Origin: JBMNEH01 sp050948665
GTDB taxonomy: Bacteria > Bacillota > Clostridia > Christensenellales > UMGS416
DNA: 64,000 nt
NCBI GenBank assembly: GCA_050948665.1
Contig: JBMNEH010000001.1
Coordinates: forward strand, 1,488,001 to 1,552,000
Direction of reading: 5' to 3'
Shown here piece by piece: positions 35,764 to 44,283 of this stretch (positions are counted from its first letter, which is position 1; every line of letters starts with the position of its first letter). A program made the position numbers and the translations under genes. Below the pieces are notes generated by a model, which was not told the origin of the DNA, did not search any database, and saw only the letters and a program-made list of their open reading frames with translations.

Positions 35764-37089
35764 TTAGGGAAGCAGCTTCAGCACCTCCACGCCAACAAAG
35801 CCACGCACCCGCTTGCAGCCAACGCGAATATTGTTGGTGGCTTCCACGTTGTAAAGACGCTCATTCTGCGCCAGCTCGGAGCTGAGACGATTTGCCGACA
35901 TTGGCTTCTGCGCGTTGTCCTCGCACCAGCGCTGATACGCCTCGTACAGTGCCTTGGAGCTGGCCTCGCTGTCTGCCTTGAAGCGGATGTAGCCCTCGGA
36001 TTGCAGAAACTCGATCACATTGTTGCTGCTGCGCTTGACCGTCTCCATATTCTCTCTGGCCTTGCCGGAAATGCTGAACTGATAGTTGTTTCCAATCAGC
36101 CGGTGCAGTCCATCCAGACACCAGAGAAAGACCCCCTCGCGCTCCCGTTTCAGCTTGTCCACCAGATAGGGATCATCCGCTCTGCCTGCGGGCCGGTCTT
36201 TGGTGGTCAGCACGATCTGGCGGCGAAAGAAGCCGTCAGACTTGTCGTGCAGGGCGGTCAGCGCACCATTGCCAAAGCAGAGAAAGCGAACATAGAGCTG
36301 GCTCTGATAGCTCTGGACTCCCTTACGCTCCATATCCATCTTGCACTCAGAGGTTACGATGGACTTGATATAATTGGTCTTGGGCAGGGCGCTCATATCC
36401 ATATCGTCGTCCACCATCAGGAGCTTGTTCTCCAAATCCGCACGGCTGAACCGGTTGCTCTCCACCTTCTGAATGCTGGTGGTATTCATGCTGTCGCCCA
36501 GCAAGGAACGCATGACAAGACCGATACGGCTTTTGCCCTCGCCGCCTTTGCCGATCATCAGGAGCATCTTCTGCCCCTTGGTGGTGGGCAGCAGGCAGTA
36601 GCCGAGGAATTCCTGCAAGGTTGGGATGTCATCTTCTTGCAGTAGTTCGGATAGAAATTGCAGCCAGCGGTTCGGCGCGGATGCGTTGGGGTTGTAGGAG
36701 ACAGTCAGGCGATTGTTGCAGTAGCTCTTTTCCTCACTGAAACGTCCGTCCATGAAATACGTCCCGTTGGCAACATGGATACGGTCCGTCTCAATGGGCA
36801 GCGGCGGCGAATAGGCTTGCAGCTTGATGCTGGCAAGTAAGTTTGCCACGACCTTGGACAAGCCGGAGGTCAGACAGCCTGAGATTTCCTCTAAAATCAG
36901 GTTGCCGATCTGTCCCTCGTCCTCGATCAGCCCGTCCACGGTAAACAGCCTCCCACGAACACATTTCATAGGGTGCTTGTCCAAAAACTGCTGGCAGAAC
37001 AGCACCTCATTGATGCGCTTGCCGTCAAACCAGTCGGGCAGACTGTCCTCAAACGGCAAGGTCGTTCCGGCGTTTTCTTTGTTTTCCAA
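35764..37089 (-). CDS. P4/D5-type phage-plasmid helicase (primase C-terminal family)
   Basis: A 441-residue SF3 helicase-like protein. A D5_N-like region (QFLDKHPMKCVRGRLFTVDG; LQFLSELLQEDDIPTLQEFLG) precedes the Walker A motif MLLMIGKGGEGKSR and Walker B LLMVDDDMDM, then a motif C-like LCFGNGALTAL and an arginine-finger region (SDGFFRRQIVL). The C-terminal winged-helix-like part begins near residue 345. It would unwind the excised element during replication. It overlaps the upstream CHC2 primase gene by 41 bases in another frame. Confidence 0.85.
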   Translation of the reverse strand: MENKENAGTTLPFEDSLPDWFDGKRINEVLFCQQFLDKHPMKCVRGRLFTVDGLIEDEGQIGNLILEEISGCLTSGLSKVVANLLASIKLQAYSPPLPIETDRIHVANGTYFMDGRFSEEKSYCNNRLTVSYNPNASAPNRWLQFLSELLQEDDIPTLQEFLGYCLLPTTKGQKMLLMIGKGGEGKSRIGLVMRSLLGDSMNTTSIQKVESNRFSRADLENKLLMVDDDMDMSALPKTNYIKSIVTSECKMDMERKGVQSYQSQLYVRFLCFGNGALTALHDKSDGFFRRQIVLTTKDRPAGRADDPYLVDKLKREREGVFLWCLDGLHRLIGNNYQFSISGKARENMETVKRSSNNVIEFLQSEGYIRFKADSEASSKALYEAYQRWCEDNAQKPMSANRLSSELAQNERLYNVEATNNIRVGCKRVRGFVGVEVLKLLP

Positions 37090-37693
37090 ATTCTATTTCC
37101 TCCCTCCGTTTTCCCTCGGTGTATTCCTGCAACTGCTTGATCCTGCCACTGTTCCAGAACTCGCGGACGGCGGCTGTCCGCTGCTCCGTGCTGCCGAAGA
37201 TGAACACGTCGCATAGATGCTCGATATGGCACTCCATATGACAGGCTTCCACAAAACGGCCGTCCAGCGGCTCGTCAGGGGTCTTTGGCGCATACCGCAC
37301 CTTCCAGTCCCGAAGCAGGTGCAGATAGTCCGTCAGCACAGAAAAACACAGCCGCTCCGTTTCTCGGAACTGCTGTGTCAGATGGCACGGTATTTCTTTT
37401 GCGTGAAGTGGTGGCGCATATTCCCCGGTCTGCAAGGGGATGCCGAAGTCCGCCGCAAGCCGCCCGGCGGCGTCGCGGGCATTCAGCCCTGTGAGCTGCG
37501 CCGTCAGGTCGATCACGTCCCCGGTCTGTCCGCAGCCGAAGCAATGGAAGTGGTCGGGGTACAGCTTCATGCTGGGTGTGCGGTCGTCATGGAACGGACA
37601 GCAGGCCATGCCGCTGCGATTGACAGGCAGGCCGTATCGCTCTGCTGCCATCTGCGGCGTGACCTGCCCCTTGACGGTTTCGTATAGATTCAT
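37049..37693 (-). CDS. CHC2 zinc-finger primase-like protein
   Basis: A 214-residue protein with a DnaG-type CHC2 zinc finger: CCPFHDD (C and H ligands) and HFHCFGCGQTGDVIDL (two Cys) within residues 31-65. The TOPRIM catalytic domain is absent, so alone it would recognise DNA rather than synthesise primer. The rest is helical and charged. It pairs with the overlapping P4-type helicase, together forming a split primase-helicase. The start ATG at 37693 lies after a GGAGGAAAC site. Confidence 0.82.
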   Translation of the reverse strand: MNLYETVKGQVTPQMAAERYGLPVNRSGMACCPFHDDRTPSMKLYPDHFHCFGCGQTGDVIDLTAQLTGLNARDAAGRLAADFGIPLQTGEYAPPLHAKEIPCHLTQQFRETERLCFSVLTDYLHLLRDWKVRYAPKTPDEPLDGRFVEACHMECHIEHLCDVFIFGSTEQRTAAVREFWNSGRIKQLQEYTEGKRREEIEFGKQRKRRNDLAV

Positions 37694-38041
37694 GTTTCCT
37701 CCGTTCCTGCTCGTAATTAAGAGCGTGTAATGTGGATTTTCGGTAGCCGCTACCGAAAACGTTGCTAAGGACGCTCACCGAATGAGCACCCTTAAACGCC
37801 TGATACAATTCCGCCTGATGCTCCTGCTCCCATGCGTTGTTGCTCCACATGCTTTTTCATCACCCCGCTTTCAATTTTCCCAATCAGACGGACGGGTTTC
37901 ATACCCCTCTGTCTGTATTATGTTCAAATCGTGAAAAAACAGGCGAATCACACGACAAGCCCGTTTCAAAAAACAGGACAGGCTCTTTCCCTATTCACAT
38001 CTATATGGTATAATTAAAAAAACACGACAGGAGGGCGAGAA
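37694..38041. promoter_or_regulatory. divergent regulatory region between primase and DUF6076 genes
   Basis: No gene is credible here. A perfect 23-bp inverted repeat TTTTCGGTAG-CCG-CTACCGAAAA lies at 37737-37759, 44 bases before the primase start on the minus strand; it looks like an operator. A TATAAT at 38009-38014 with a weak TTTCCC at 37986-37991 can drive the plus-strand gene, whose ribosome site is CAGGAGGG. Confidence 0.55.
37737..37759. repeat. perfect 10-bp-arm inverted repeat, possible operator
   Basis: TTTTCGGTAG and CTACCGAAAA flank CCG. No U-run follows on either strand long enough for a terminator, and it lies in a divergent promoter region, so a protein-binding site is more likely. 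Confidence 0.55.
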
Positions 38042-39166
38042 ATGATAACTCCCATCAACGAGCACAATATGCTGACGCTGGATTTCTGGCGGGACACCGT
38101 GACCTATGAGGGAAAGACCGTGCCGACCGGCACTTTGGGCTGCGAGACGCTGAATATCCCGGACGAGGTGATCGAAAAGCTGAATGAATTATGCCCCCGT
38201 GTGAACCTGCTTCTGAAAACCATGAATCAGCAGACGCCGAACGCCGCCCTGCTGCCGGATGCAGGGGAAGCGGCAGTGGAAATCCTGACGCTGCTCCGGG
38301 ACGTGCCGCCTTTTGACTGTCTGGACACGGACTTCTATATTTCCAACATCCCAAAAGCGTTCACACCGGAGGGATTACAAAATCTTCAGGAGTTCAGTAT
38401 AGCCGTCACCATGGGAACGCTCAATGCAAAGCAGTTGGAGGAATACAGTCTGGGCATCCTGCTGGGGCGCATCGTGCCGGTGCTGGGACACCTTGCATTC
38501 TCCCTGGCGGAATACAAGAAGGGCATGGAACGGTTTGCCCTTATGCTGGACGCGGAGGGCAGCGACCGCACCCCGGACGGTCTGGCAGAATTGTTCAGCA
38601 GGTCCTTTCCTGCGGAGTTCAGCATGAACGAAGCAAGTCAGTGGATGGCGCTTACCAATGAAACCTCCCAGTACCTCTCCGTCCTGCATCCCGGCGAGGA
38701 CAAGGCAAAGCTGGTGAAGCGCATCCACTACGTTTCCTTTGTGGGGATGCTCCGCGCCGATTTCTTCGAGGGTCTGTGCGTGGGTCATGCGCCGAAGAAG
38801 TGCCGCATCTGCGGCAAATGGTTCCTGACCACCAACGCAAGGCACACAAAATACTGCGGCGGCTTTGCTCCCGGCGACAAGCTGGGGCGCACCTGCCGTC
38901 AGATCGGGAATCTGCGGGGCAGGGAGCAGCGGGAGCTTGCGCCGGATCATCCCATCAAGAAGATATACAACCGGCGCATGAATACCATAGATAAAAAGCT
39001 GGACAGAGGGACGCTGGATCAGGACGCTGCCGCCGTCATGAAGCGGCTGGCGAAGCGCAAGATGCAGCAGGCAATCAGCGATGTTGCCTATGCACAGGGC
39101 AGCTATGCCGCCGAGATGGAGCAGGCAGCGCTGCTGGCGGAAGCAAAAGCGGAGATGAAACGATAA
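38042..39166 (+). CDS. DUF6076 domain protein with zinc-ribbon
   Basis: A 374-residue soluble protein. The N-terminal 250 residues are helical with no named domain. Near residue 258 a zinc-ribbon-like motif appears (CRICGKWFLTTNARHTKYC), followed by a basic helical region (CRQIGNLRGREQRELAPDHP) and a long Ala/Lys/Glu-rich helix at the end. This layout is that of DUF6076 proteins on Clostridial mobile elements. The cysteine pattern and basic stretch suggest nucleic-acid binding. It is followed after 33 bases by the sigma-like gene in the same direction. Confidence 0.7.
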   Translation: MITPINEHNMLTLDFWRDTVTYEGKTVPTGTLGCETLNIPDEVIEKLNELCPRVNLLLKTMNQQTPNAALLPDAGEAAVEILTLLRDVPPFDCLDTDFYISNIPKAFTPEGLQNLQEFSIAVTMGTLNAKQLEEYSLGILLGRIVPVLGHLAFSLAEYKKGMERFALMLDAEGSDRTPDGLAELFSRSFPAEFSMNEASQWMALTNETSQYLSVLHPGEDKAKLVKRIHYVSFVGMLRADFFEGLCVGHAPKKCRICGKWFLTTNARHTKYCGGFAPGDKLGRTCRQIGNLRGREQRELAPDHPIKKIYNRRMNTIDKKLDRGTLDQDAAAVMKRLAKRKMQQAISDVAYAQGSYAAEMEQAALLAEAKAEMKR

Positions 39167-39199
39167 GAGGATAGCCACTGCGGGAAAGGGGGTGCGGAC

Positions 39200-40792
39200 A
39201 TGAAAGACAAGCGCGACGAGCTGATACCTGAGCAGCTTTCGGGCTACACATGGGAGCTGTCCGGTTATGCGCCCAAAGTGCCGTTCTCCAACTCGGACAG
39301 CCTGACCATGCGGGAGGTGCGGAACGCCTTTCAGCTCACGCCGGAACCGCCGGAGATGGCGCTGAACAATTATATACGAGAAGCCGTCCGGCACAAGAAC
39401 CTTGCCTACTTTTCCTTCTTTCTGCACCGCTTTGAAAAGCGGCTGAACGGCGTGATCTATCGCTTCCTCACCCGAAACGGCATTGACCGCTATGACCCCG
39501 CCCGGTTTCTGGACTACAAGCTGGAAGTCCTGCAAATGCTGCTGTTCTGCCTGCCGAGGTTCGACCCGGAGCAGGATACGGAGTTTCTGAAATATGCCAA
39601 AAACTATATTCGGAACGGGCTGCTGTTCTGCCGCGCTCTGGAGGAAGCAGGCTCCTTTGGAAGCATTGCGGAGTACCAGCGTGTGCGGCATATTGGGGCG
39701 ATATATACCGATTCCGGCAAGAGCCGCGCAGAGGTCGTTGCGGAGTTTGCGGAAAAAGCCGGATACAAGGAGGACGGCGCAACGGCTGACGAGCTGCTGA
39801 CCGTCGCCCGGCACAACCGGAGCATCGTTTCCCTTTACCGCACGGAGCAGGACGAGGACGGCGAGGAAACCGGAGAGGACGTGACCTGCGACGATAGCTG
39901 GAACTATGCGGACATCCTCTGGAACGGCGTCCGGGCAAAGGCCGTAAAGAGCGCCTTTTGGGAAATGGAGCTGCGGGAGCAAAGACTGCTGGAGGGTCGG
40001 AATGCCGTCTGCATGGCCTGCGGGCGGGTCAGCCCCATGTCGAAGCAGAAATCCTTTGAGGAACTGGCGGTCATGTTCGAGGGCAGCGGGGCAAGCGGCG
40101 CGGAGCGCGCCTACCGCCGCGCTTTGGACAAGCTGCGCCTGAAGCTCATGGAGAACGGCATGGTGCATACCGTGACCTTAAAACAGGTGAAAAGCACGAA
40201 GAAGAACAAAAAAATAGCCGCCGCTGTCTACCTATATCAGGCGGACAACCACGGCGAATGGGGAGAGATCAGATTTGACTTTATTAACGGCATGGCGGAG
40301 ATCGGCCGGCTGGCAGAGTGGGACACGATAAAGTCCAACGTCTTTGCAAAGACGGCGATACGGTACATACAGAGCTTGCCGGAGGTGCGGCTGCTGAAAG
40401 AGGCTGTTGTGCCGTTTGAGATGGAGCACCCGGAGAAGCCCATTCCTCCGGTCAAAGAGTCAAAAGCACCGAAAAGCAATGCGCTGCACACGATTTCTCT
40501 GCGTCAGATAGAAATTCGGAAAACGGATGAAACAATTACCGCCGCTGTCTACCTGTATCAGGTGGACAACGACGGCGAATGGGGAGAGATCAGATTTGAC
40601 TTTGCAACCGGCACGGCAGAGATCGTTCGGCTGGCGGAGTGGGACACGATAAAGTCCAATGTCTTTGCAAAGACAGCAATCCGGTATATCCGGAGCATAC
40701 CGATAACCAAGCATCTTGATTTGATTCGTTTGACTACACATTCATCTCCGGCTGAAGATTCACAGTCAGTTCGCCGTTTTCCGTCTTGCTGA
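39200..40792 (+). CDS. sigma-70-like protein with tandemly duplicated C-terminal module
   Basis: A 530-residue protein. Residues about 70-150 (FFLHRFEKRLNGVIYRFL, LLFCLPRFDPEQDTEFLKYA) resemble sigma region 2. Residues about 285-315 (KQKSFEELAVMFEGSG ... AYRRALDKLR) resemble a region-4 helix-turn-helix. The C-terminus holds two near-identical modules (about residues 321-400 and 428-506), each with VYLYQ.DN.GEWGEIRFDF and RLAEWDTIKSNVFAKTAIRY; in DNA they repeat with a 321-bp period. The last 24 residues differ from the module and overlap the 3' end of the opposite AP2-type gene, so the original end may be lost. The role is probably transcription control of the element. Confidence 0.6.
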   Translation: MKDKRDELIPEQLSGYTWELSGYAPKVPFSNSDSLTMREVRNAFQLTPEPPEMALNNYIREAVRHKNLAYFSFFLHRFEKRLNGVIYRFLTRNGIDRYDPARFLDYKLEVLQMLLFCLPRFDPEQDTEFLKYAKNYIRNGLLFCRALEEAGSFGSIAEYQRVRHIGAIYTDSGKSRAEVVAEFAEKAGYKEDGATADELLTVARHNRSIVSLYRTEQDEDGEETGEDVTCDDSWNYADILWNGVRAKAVKSAFWEMELREQRLLEGRNAVCMACGRVSPMSKQKSFEELAVMFEGSGASGAERAYRRALDKLRLKLMENGMVHTVTLKQVKSTKKNKKIAAAVYLYQADNHGEWGEIRFDFINGMAEIGRLAEWDTIKSNVFAKTAIRYIQSLPEVRLLKEAVVPFEMEHPEKPIPPVKESKAPKSNALHTISLRQIEIRKTDETITAAVYLYQVDNDGEWGEIRFDFATGTAEIVRLAEWDTIKSNVFAKTAIRYIRSIPITKHLDLIRLTTHSSPAEDSQSVRRFPSC

Positions 40793-41678
40793 CATGGAAT
40801 TTTATCGGGTTTTCTTTTGCCCATTGCGGGTCAGCAGCCGCCTTTTCAGCCCACTTCTCATAGAAGCGCACCAACTCGTTTCTCAAAAGTGCATTGGCTT
40901 TCTGCCTAACCTCTGCGGCCTAGGCCAGCGTCTTATATGTGCCGAGGAAATGCTGCTTTTTCTGAAATACCAGTTTGGCTACATATCGGCCCTTAATAGA
41001 ATAAACGCCGCGAACGCCGGTTGTGTTGTTTTTGGGAATCGTATTACTCTTCCATGCGTCGATGCTGGTTCCGTCCACATGAGTGAGAAACCCGGCTAAC
41101 GACTTATCGTGTTCCCGTTTCTTACAGCCGCAGCTCTGCTGTCCGCAATACATCAGGTTGTTGTAGGAAACGTCGGTCTCATTGCCGCAGTCACAACGGC
41201 AATGCCAGATCACGAAACCCTTTGTATCTCTCTTTTTCGTGGAGTATTGCGCAGTCAACCGGCCAAAGCGTTGCCCGGTAATGTCAGAAGAAGCATAGTT
41301 TTTCACATTTTTGCAGCCGCAGTTTGTTTTACGTCCGGATACCAGCTCGCTGGCTGTTGCTTCACAGGTATAACCGCAGCTGCACAGACATGTCCAGTAC
41401 GCTCCCATTTTGGTGCGCTTTCGGCTTTTGCCTACAACCTTCAATTCGCCAAAGGTCTTGCCAAGCAGGTCGTATGCCGTTGCCTGCTGCGCCCGTTCTC
41501 GCCGCAAGCAGCCACAGCTGAGAGAACCCCCACTTTTGAGAGAACGCTCCAGCACATACCGCTCTGTTCCGCAGTCACAGAGGCACAGATACTTTTTCTC
41601 GCCTTTTGCTGTGGTAATGTATTGCTCGGATACGGCCCAGCGGCCTACTCGACGACTATCTATTGGTTTAGTCTCCAT
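40734..41678 (-). pseudogene. AP2-domain protein with three cysteine-rich repeats, interrupted by an in-frame TAG
   Basis: The open frame from ATG 41678 runs 252 residues to a TAG at 40920-40922. In the same frame after the TAG the family continues without gap (AAEVRQKANALLRNELVRFY, then KFHVSKTENGELTVNLQPEM) to a TAG at 40734. Three repeats of CxCDCG...SCGC type (near residues 32-58, 96-122 and 158-183) look like zinc-binding units. They are followed by an AP2 DNA-binding domain (TTGVRGVYSIKGRYVAKLVF) whose last helix contains the stop. Either a fresh nonsense mutation or read-through is possible. Its full 3' end overlaps the sigma-like gene by 59 bases. Such proteins occur in phages and mobile elements. 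Confidence 0.65.
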
Positions 41679-41694
41679 ATATTTGTTGCGCCGC

Positions 41695-42363
41695 CTATCG
41701 CTCCATGGGGATTATAGTGGGTGCTGGTTCGGGAAAATGAACCCGGTTACAGAACACGGTCACGCGCGTCTTGCCGCCCTTGGTGCAGGTATAGAGGACA
41801 AGATCATAGCCGCTGTTCTGTACGGCGTCCACATCGCCGGGATTCAGTGTTTCAATCTTTTCAACAGAATAGGTGTTGATTATGCCCTCCATATCCGTAA
41901 AGATCACCGTATTGCCCTCCTGCAAGTCCTTCAGCCGCCCAAAATGGTTCTGATAGTTATGTGCGGCAATGACCAGATCATCCGTGCGTGAGGAACCGAA
42001 CTGACGGCATGGAGCGATCTTCAAGCGGTTATAGTCCCATTCCGACATGACCGGCAGCTTCAATTCCAGTGCGGGTATCTCCACATACCCCACATACTCA
42101 TAGCCGTCCAGCTCGACTACCGGCATTTCCGGGTCAAGGGGTGTGGCGGAGGGTGTGGGCATGGTTCCGGGTATTTCCGTCCCGGCCGGCGTTGGCTCGC
42201 GGGTCGCCTGTGCGTCGATCACCGCCTCGACGTTTGCCAGCAGGCTCTCGGCTTCCTGCCCGGCTTTCGTATCCTCGTAGCGGTTATAAAGGAGAAGGAG
42301 CAGTGCCGAAAGGATCAGCACTGCTCCCACTGCTAACATGGCAATGCCCGTTTTCTTAGGCAT
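41695..42363 (-). CDS. sortase of the surface-fibre locus
   Basis: A 222-residue transpeptidase with an N-terminal membrane segment (about 8-26) and a Thr/Pro-rich linker. The catalytic triad is visible: His135 in VIAAHNYQ, Cys193 in VLYTCT and Arg200 in KTRVTVF. It would cleave the sorting signal of a surface protein and join it to the cell wall or to another subunit. The upstream neighbour, overlapping by 8 bases, encodes a protein with a sorting signal and is the natural substrate. It is the last enzyme gene of the minus-strand cargo operon. Confidence 0.9.
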   Translation of the reverse strand: MPKKTGIAMLAVGAVLILSALLLLLYNRYEDTKAGQEAESLLANVEAVIDAQATREPTPAGTEIPGTMPTPSATPLDPEMPVVELDGYEYVGYVEIPALELKLPVMSEWDYNRLKIAPCRQFGSSRTDDLVIAAHNYQNHFGRLKDLQEGNTVIFTDMEGIINTYSVEKIETLNPGDVDAVQNSGYDLVLYTCTKGGKTRVTVFCNRVHFPEPAPTIIPMER

Positions 42364-43633
42364 TTTCCCGTTTCTTCTTACCCAGCACGACCGCCCCGCC
42401 GAGAATCAGGACAAGTCCCGCGCCGCCAAGCACCCAGATGGGCCAGTTGAGCTGACCGGTCTGAATCAGTGTGCGGCTGTTGGTAATGGTCACAACGCCG
42501 TTATTGACGCTGTAATATGGTGTGTAGCCCCTGGGGATATTCGTTTCAATGACCTGCCAGTTGCCGTATGCATTCAGGTCTTTCCATGAATAGCTCCAGT
42601 TGTTCCATGCGCCAAGGCGGACGGAATCATACGCCACATCGCCGTTGTAGAGCGTAACAGTTACGGAATCGGGACGTTCCTTGAGATTATCGTTGCTCCA
42701 GACCTTCCGCACCGTGATATCCAGAGGCTCGCTGGGTGTGGGAGGTGTGGGAGGCGTAGGTGTATCCTTGGTGTTGGTGATGATCGTGGTATTGCCCTCT
42801 GTCTTGTAGCTCACCGTGTATCCGCTGGGTACGCGGGCTTCCTCGACCGTCCAGACATGGCCCTCTACCAGCTTGTCAAAGGTGTATGTCCAGCCGTTTT
42901 TGGCATTCAGAACCTCGGATTTTTCCACCTTGCCGTCCCGGAGCAGGTTGACGGTCACGCTGTCATTGGGGTGATTGCTGTTGCCGTCCGACCAAATCTT
43001 ACGGACGGTGAGCTGGCTTTCCTGATAGGCTTCCACATGGAAAATCCAGTCCACCTCACCCACGCGGTTGGCGTATTCGTTGCCAAGGTCAGCGGGAACG
43101 GCCAGCTCCACTTTCAGAGTGGCCGTTTCGCCGGTGCGGAAGGTGCCGAGTAGCTTATTGGTTCTCAGTCCGTCCAGCTCATCCGGGGAAGCTTCATAGA
43201 TCAGCTCTGTGCCGTTCCAGACCTTCATGGAGAGCTTTGAGAGGAAATCGCTCATGGTAGCGACGGTCTCGTCGCGCTGCCCGTCGATATTGGCCTGATC
43301 CTTGCCGTCCTTGTTTTCAAAGGCTTCGCTGTAGGTCAGGGGGTTCTCCGTTTCGTCATGGGCTTCTGCCCGCATATAGAGGTTGACGAAATCGCAGTCG
43401 GTTGCGGCGTTCTTGAATGTGATGGTTTCCGTCAGCGTATCACCGGGCATGACGTTCTTGAAGTTCTGGAACAGATCGGTTTCCGTGTACTCGCTGCCGG
43501 GTTGAAACTCAAAGCCGGAGGAGAAGCCCGTAAAGGTGATGGAGGAATCTGCCGCGAAAGCCGTGGTCGCAAAGCTCATCACGAGCAGCAACATCAGAAT
43601 GAACGAAATTGATTTTTTTGCTATGTGCTTCAT
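42356..43633 (-). CDS. sortase-anchored surface protein with two CnaB domains
   Basis: A 425-residue exported protein with a normal Sec signal (MKHIAKKSISFILMLLLVMS ... TAFAA). The N-terminal domain (about 27-190) resembles TasA-like beta-sandwich proteins (GDTLTETITFKN...). It is followed by two CnaB repeats (about 205-290 and 300-385), each with VRKIWSD/VRKVWSN start and a Y-x-V-x-x-x-x-x-x-x-x-ITN end, likely stabilised by isopeptide bonds. The C-terminus carries LIQTG-QLNWP, a hydrophobic helix and KKKREN, a sorting signal of the (Q/x)TGxLNWP type. It is probably the wall anchor or backbone of the fibre. Confidence 0.85.
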   Translation of the reverse strand: MKHIAKKSISFILMLLLVMSFATTAFAADSSITFTGFSSGFEFQPGSEYTETDLFQNFKNVMPGDTLTETITFKNAATDCDFVNLYMRAEAHDETENPLTYSEAFENKDGKDQANIDGQRDETVATMSDFLSKLSMKVWNGTELIYEASPDELDGLRTNKLLGTFRTGETATLKVELAVPADLGNEYANRVGEVDWIFHVEAYQESQLTVRKIWSDGNSNHPNDSVTVNLLRDGKVEKSEVLNAKNGWTYTFDKLVEGHVWTVEEARVPSGYTVSYKTEGNTTIITNTKDTPTPPTPPTPSEPLDITVRKVWSNDNLKERPDSVTVTLYNGDVAYDSVRLGAWNNWSYSWKDLNAYGNWQVIETNIPRGYTPYYSVNNGVVTITNSRTLIQTGQLNWPIWVLGGAGLVLILGGAVVLGKKKRENA

Positions 43634-43648
43634 TTTCTCTCCACCCCC

Positions 43649-44272
43649 TTAGACATTCGGTACATTCAGACTGCCGTCTGCGCCAATCGAGAATCCTGCG
43701 CCCCAAGCAGCCTTAACGGCATCTTCCGGAACGCTCTGGATGGCCTCGGCCATCACGTCAACAGCCTGCTTGCCGCCATCCGTATCCATGTAGGAGCCGA
43801 TCAGCGTCATGCTGTCTGTCAGGTTGGTTTCCGGCTTCTGATTCGGTGCGACGGGTTTTGTGTAGTAGTAATAATCGCCATACTTCACCCAGCCTGTGCC
43901 CAGCGTAAAGGTGGGGAGGGATGCGGTGCCGCCAATGTGCTGCCCCTGGTCGTTTGTGCGGTAAGTCACCAGCTTGATGCGGATAAAAGCATCGATTGTG
44001 CCGGTATTCTTCACGTTGACATTGGATTTCACGCCCGTGCTGCCGTTAAACGTTTCCATCACTTCGCAAGTCACCTTGGTGGGAAGGAATTTGTTCTGAA
44101 TTGGCGCGTCTTTTGTGCTCAGCCATGCAAGCGTGCCGCCGATGGCCAGCGCCAGAAGGAGTACGGTCGCAATTACCATGGTCGTCAGGCGGCCAGTACG
44201 GAGCGCTTTCCCGTGTGCCGGAGCTGCTGCCTTGCGGTGCTTGCCTTCATATCTGCCTCTATACATCTTCAT
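43649..44272 (-). CDS. SipW-cognate exported TasA/CalY-like protein (subunit E)
   Basis: A 207-residue protein with an unusually long basic N-terminus (about 32 residues) before the membrane core and the SipW-type cleavage region AIGGTLAWLST. The mature part is a beta-rich domain with VTCEVMETFNG, a NVNVKNTGTIDAFIRIKLVTYR element typical of TasA/camelysin-like folds, and GWVKYGDYYYYTKPV. It sits between the VWA adhesin and the CnaB protein and may link them in the fibre. No anchoring signal is present. Confidence 0.75.
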   Translation of the reverse strand: MKMYRGRYEGKHRKAAAPAHGKALRTGRLTTMVIATVLLLALAIGGTLAWLSTKDAPIQNKFLPTKVTCEVMETFNGSTGVKSNVNVKNTGTIDAFIRIKLVTYRTNDQGQHIGGTASLPTFTLGTGWVKYGDYYYYTKPVAPNQKPETNLTDSMTLIGSYMDTDGGKQAVDVMAEAIQSVPEDAVKAAWGAGFSIGADGSLNVPNV

Positions 44273-44283
44273 TCCCTCCTTCC

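Noticed and set aside
37587..37850. 87-codon minus-strand frame before the CHC2 primase
   Set aside because: It overlaps the primase start by over 100 bases in another frame and contains the operator-like palindrome.
38375..40168. 597-codon minus-strand open frame
   Set aside because: It lies antisense to the DUF6076 and sigma-like genes, has no ribosome site and no family-like sequence; long antisense frames are common in this GC-richer DNA.
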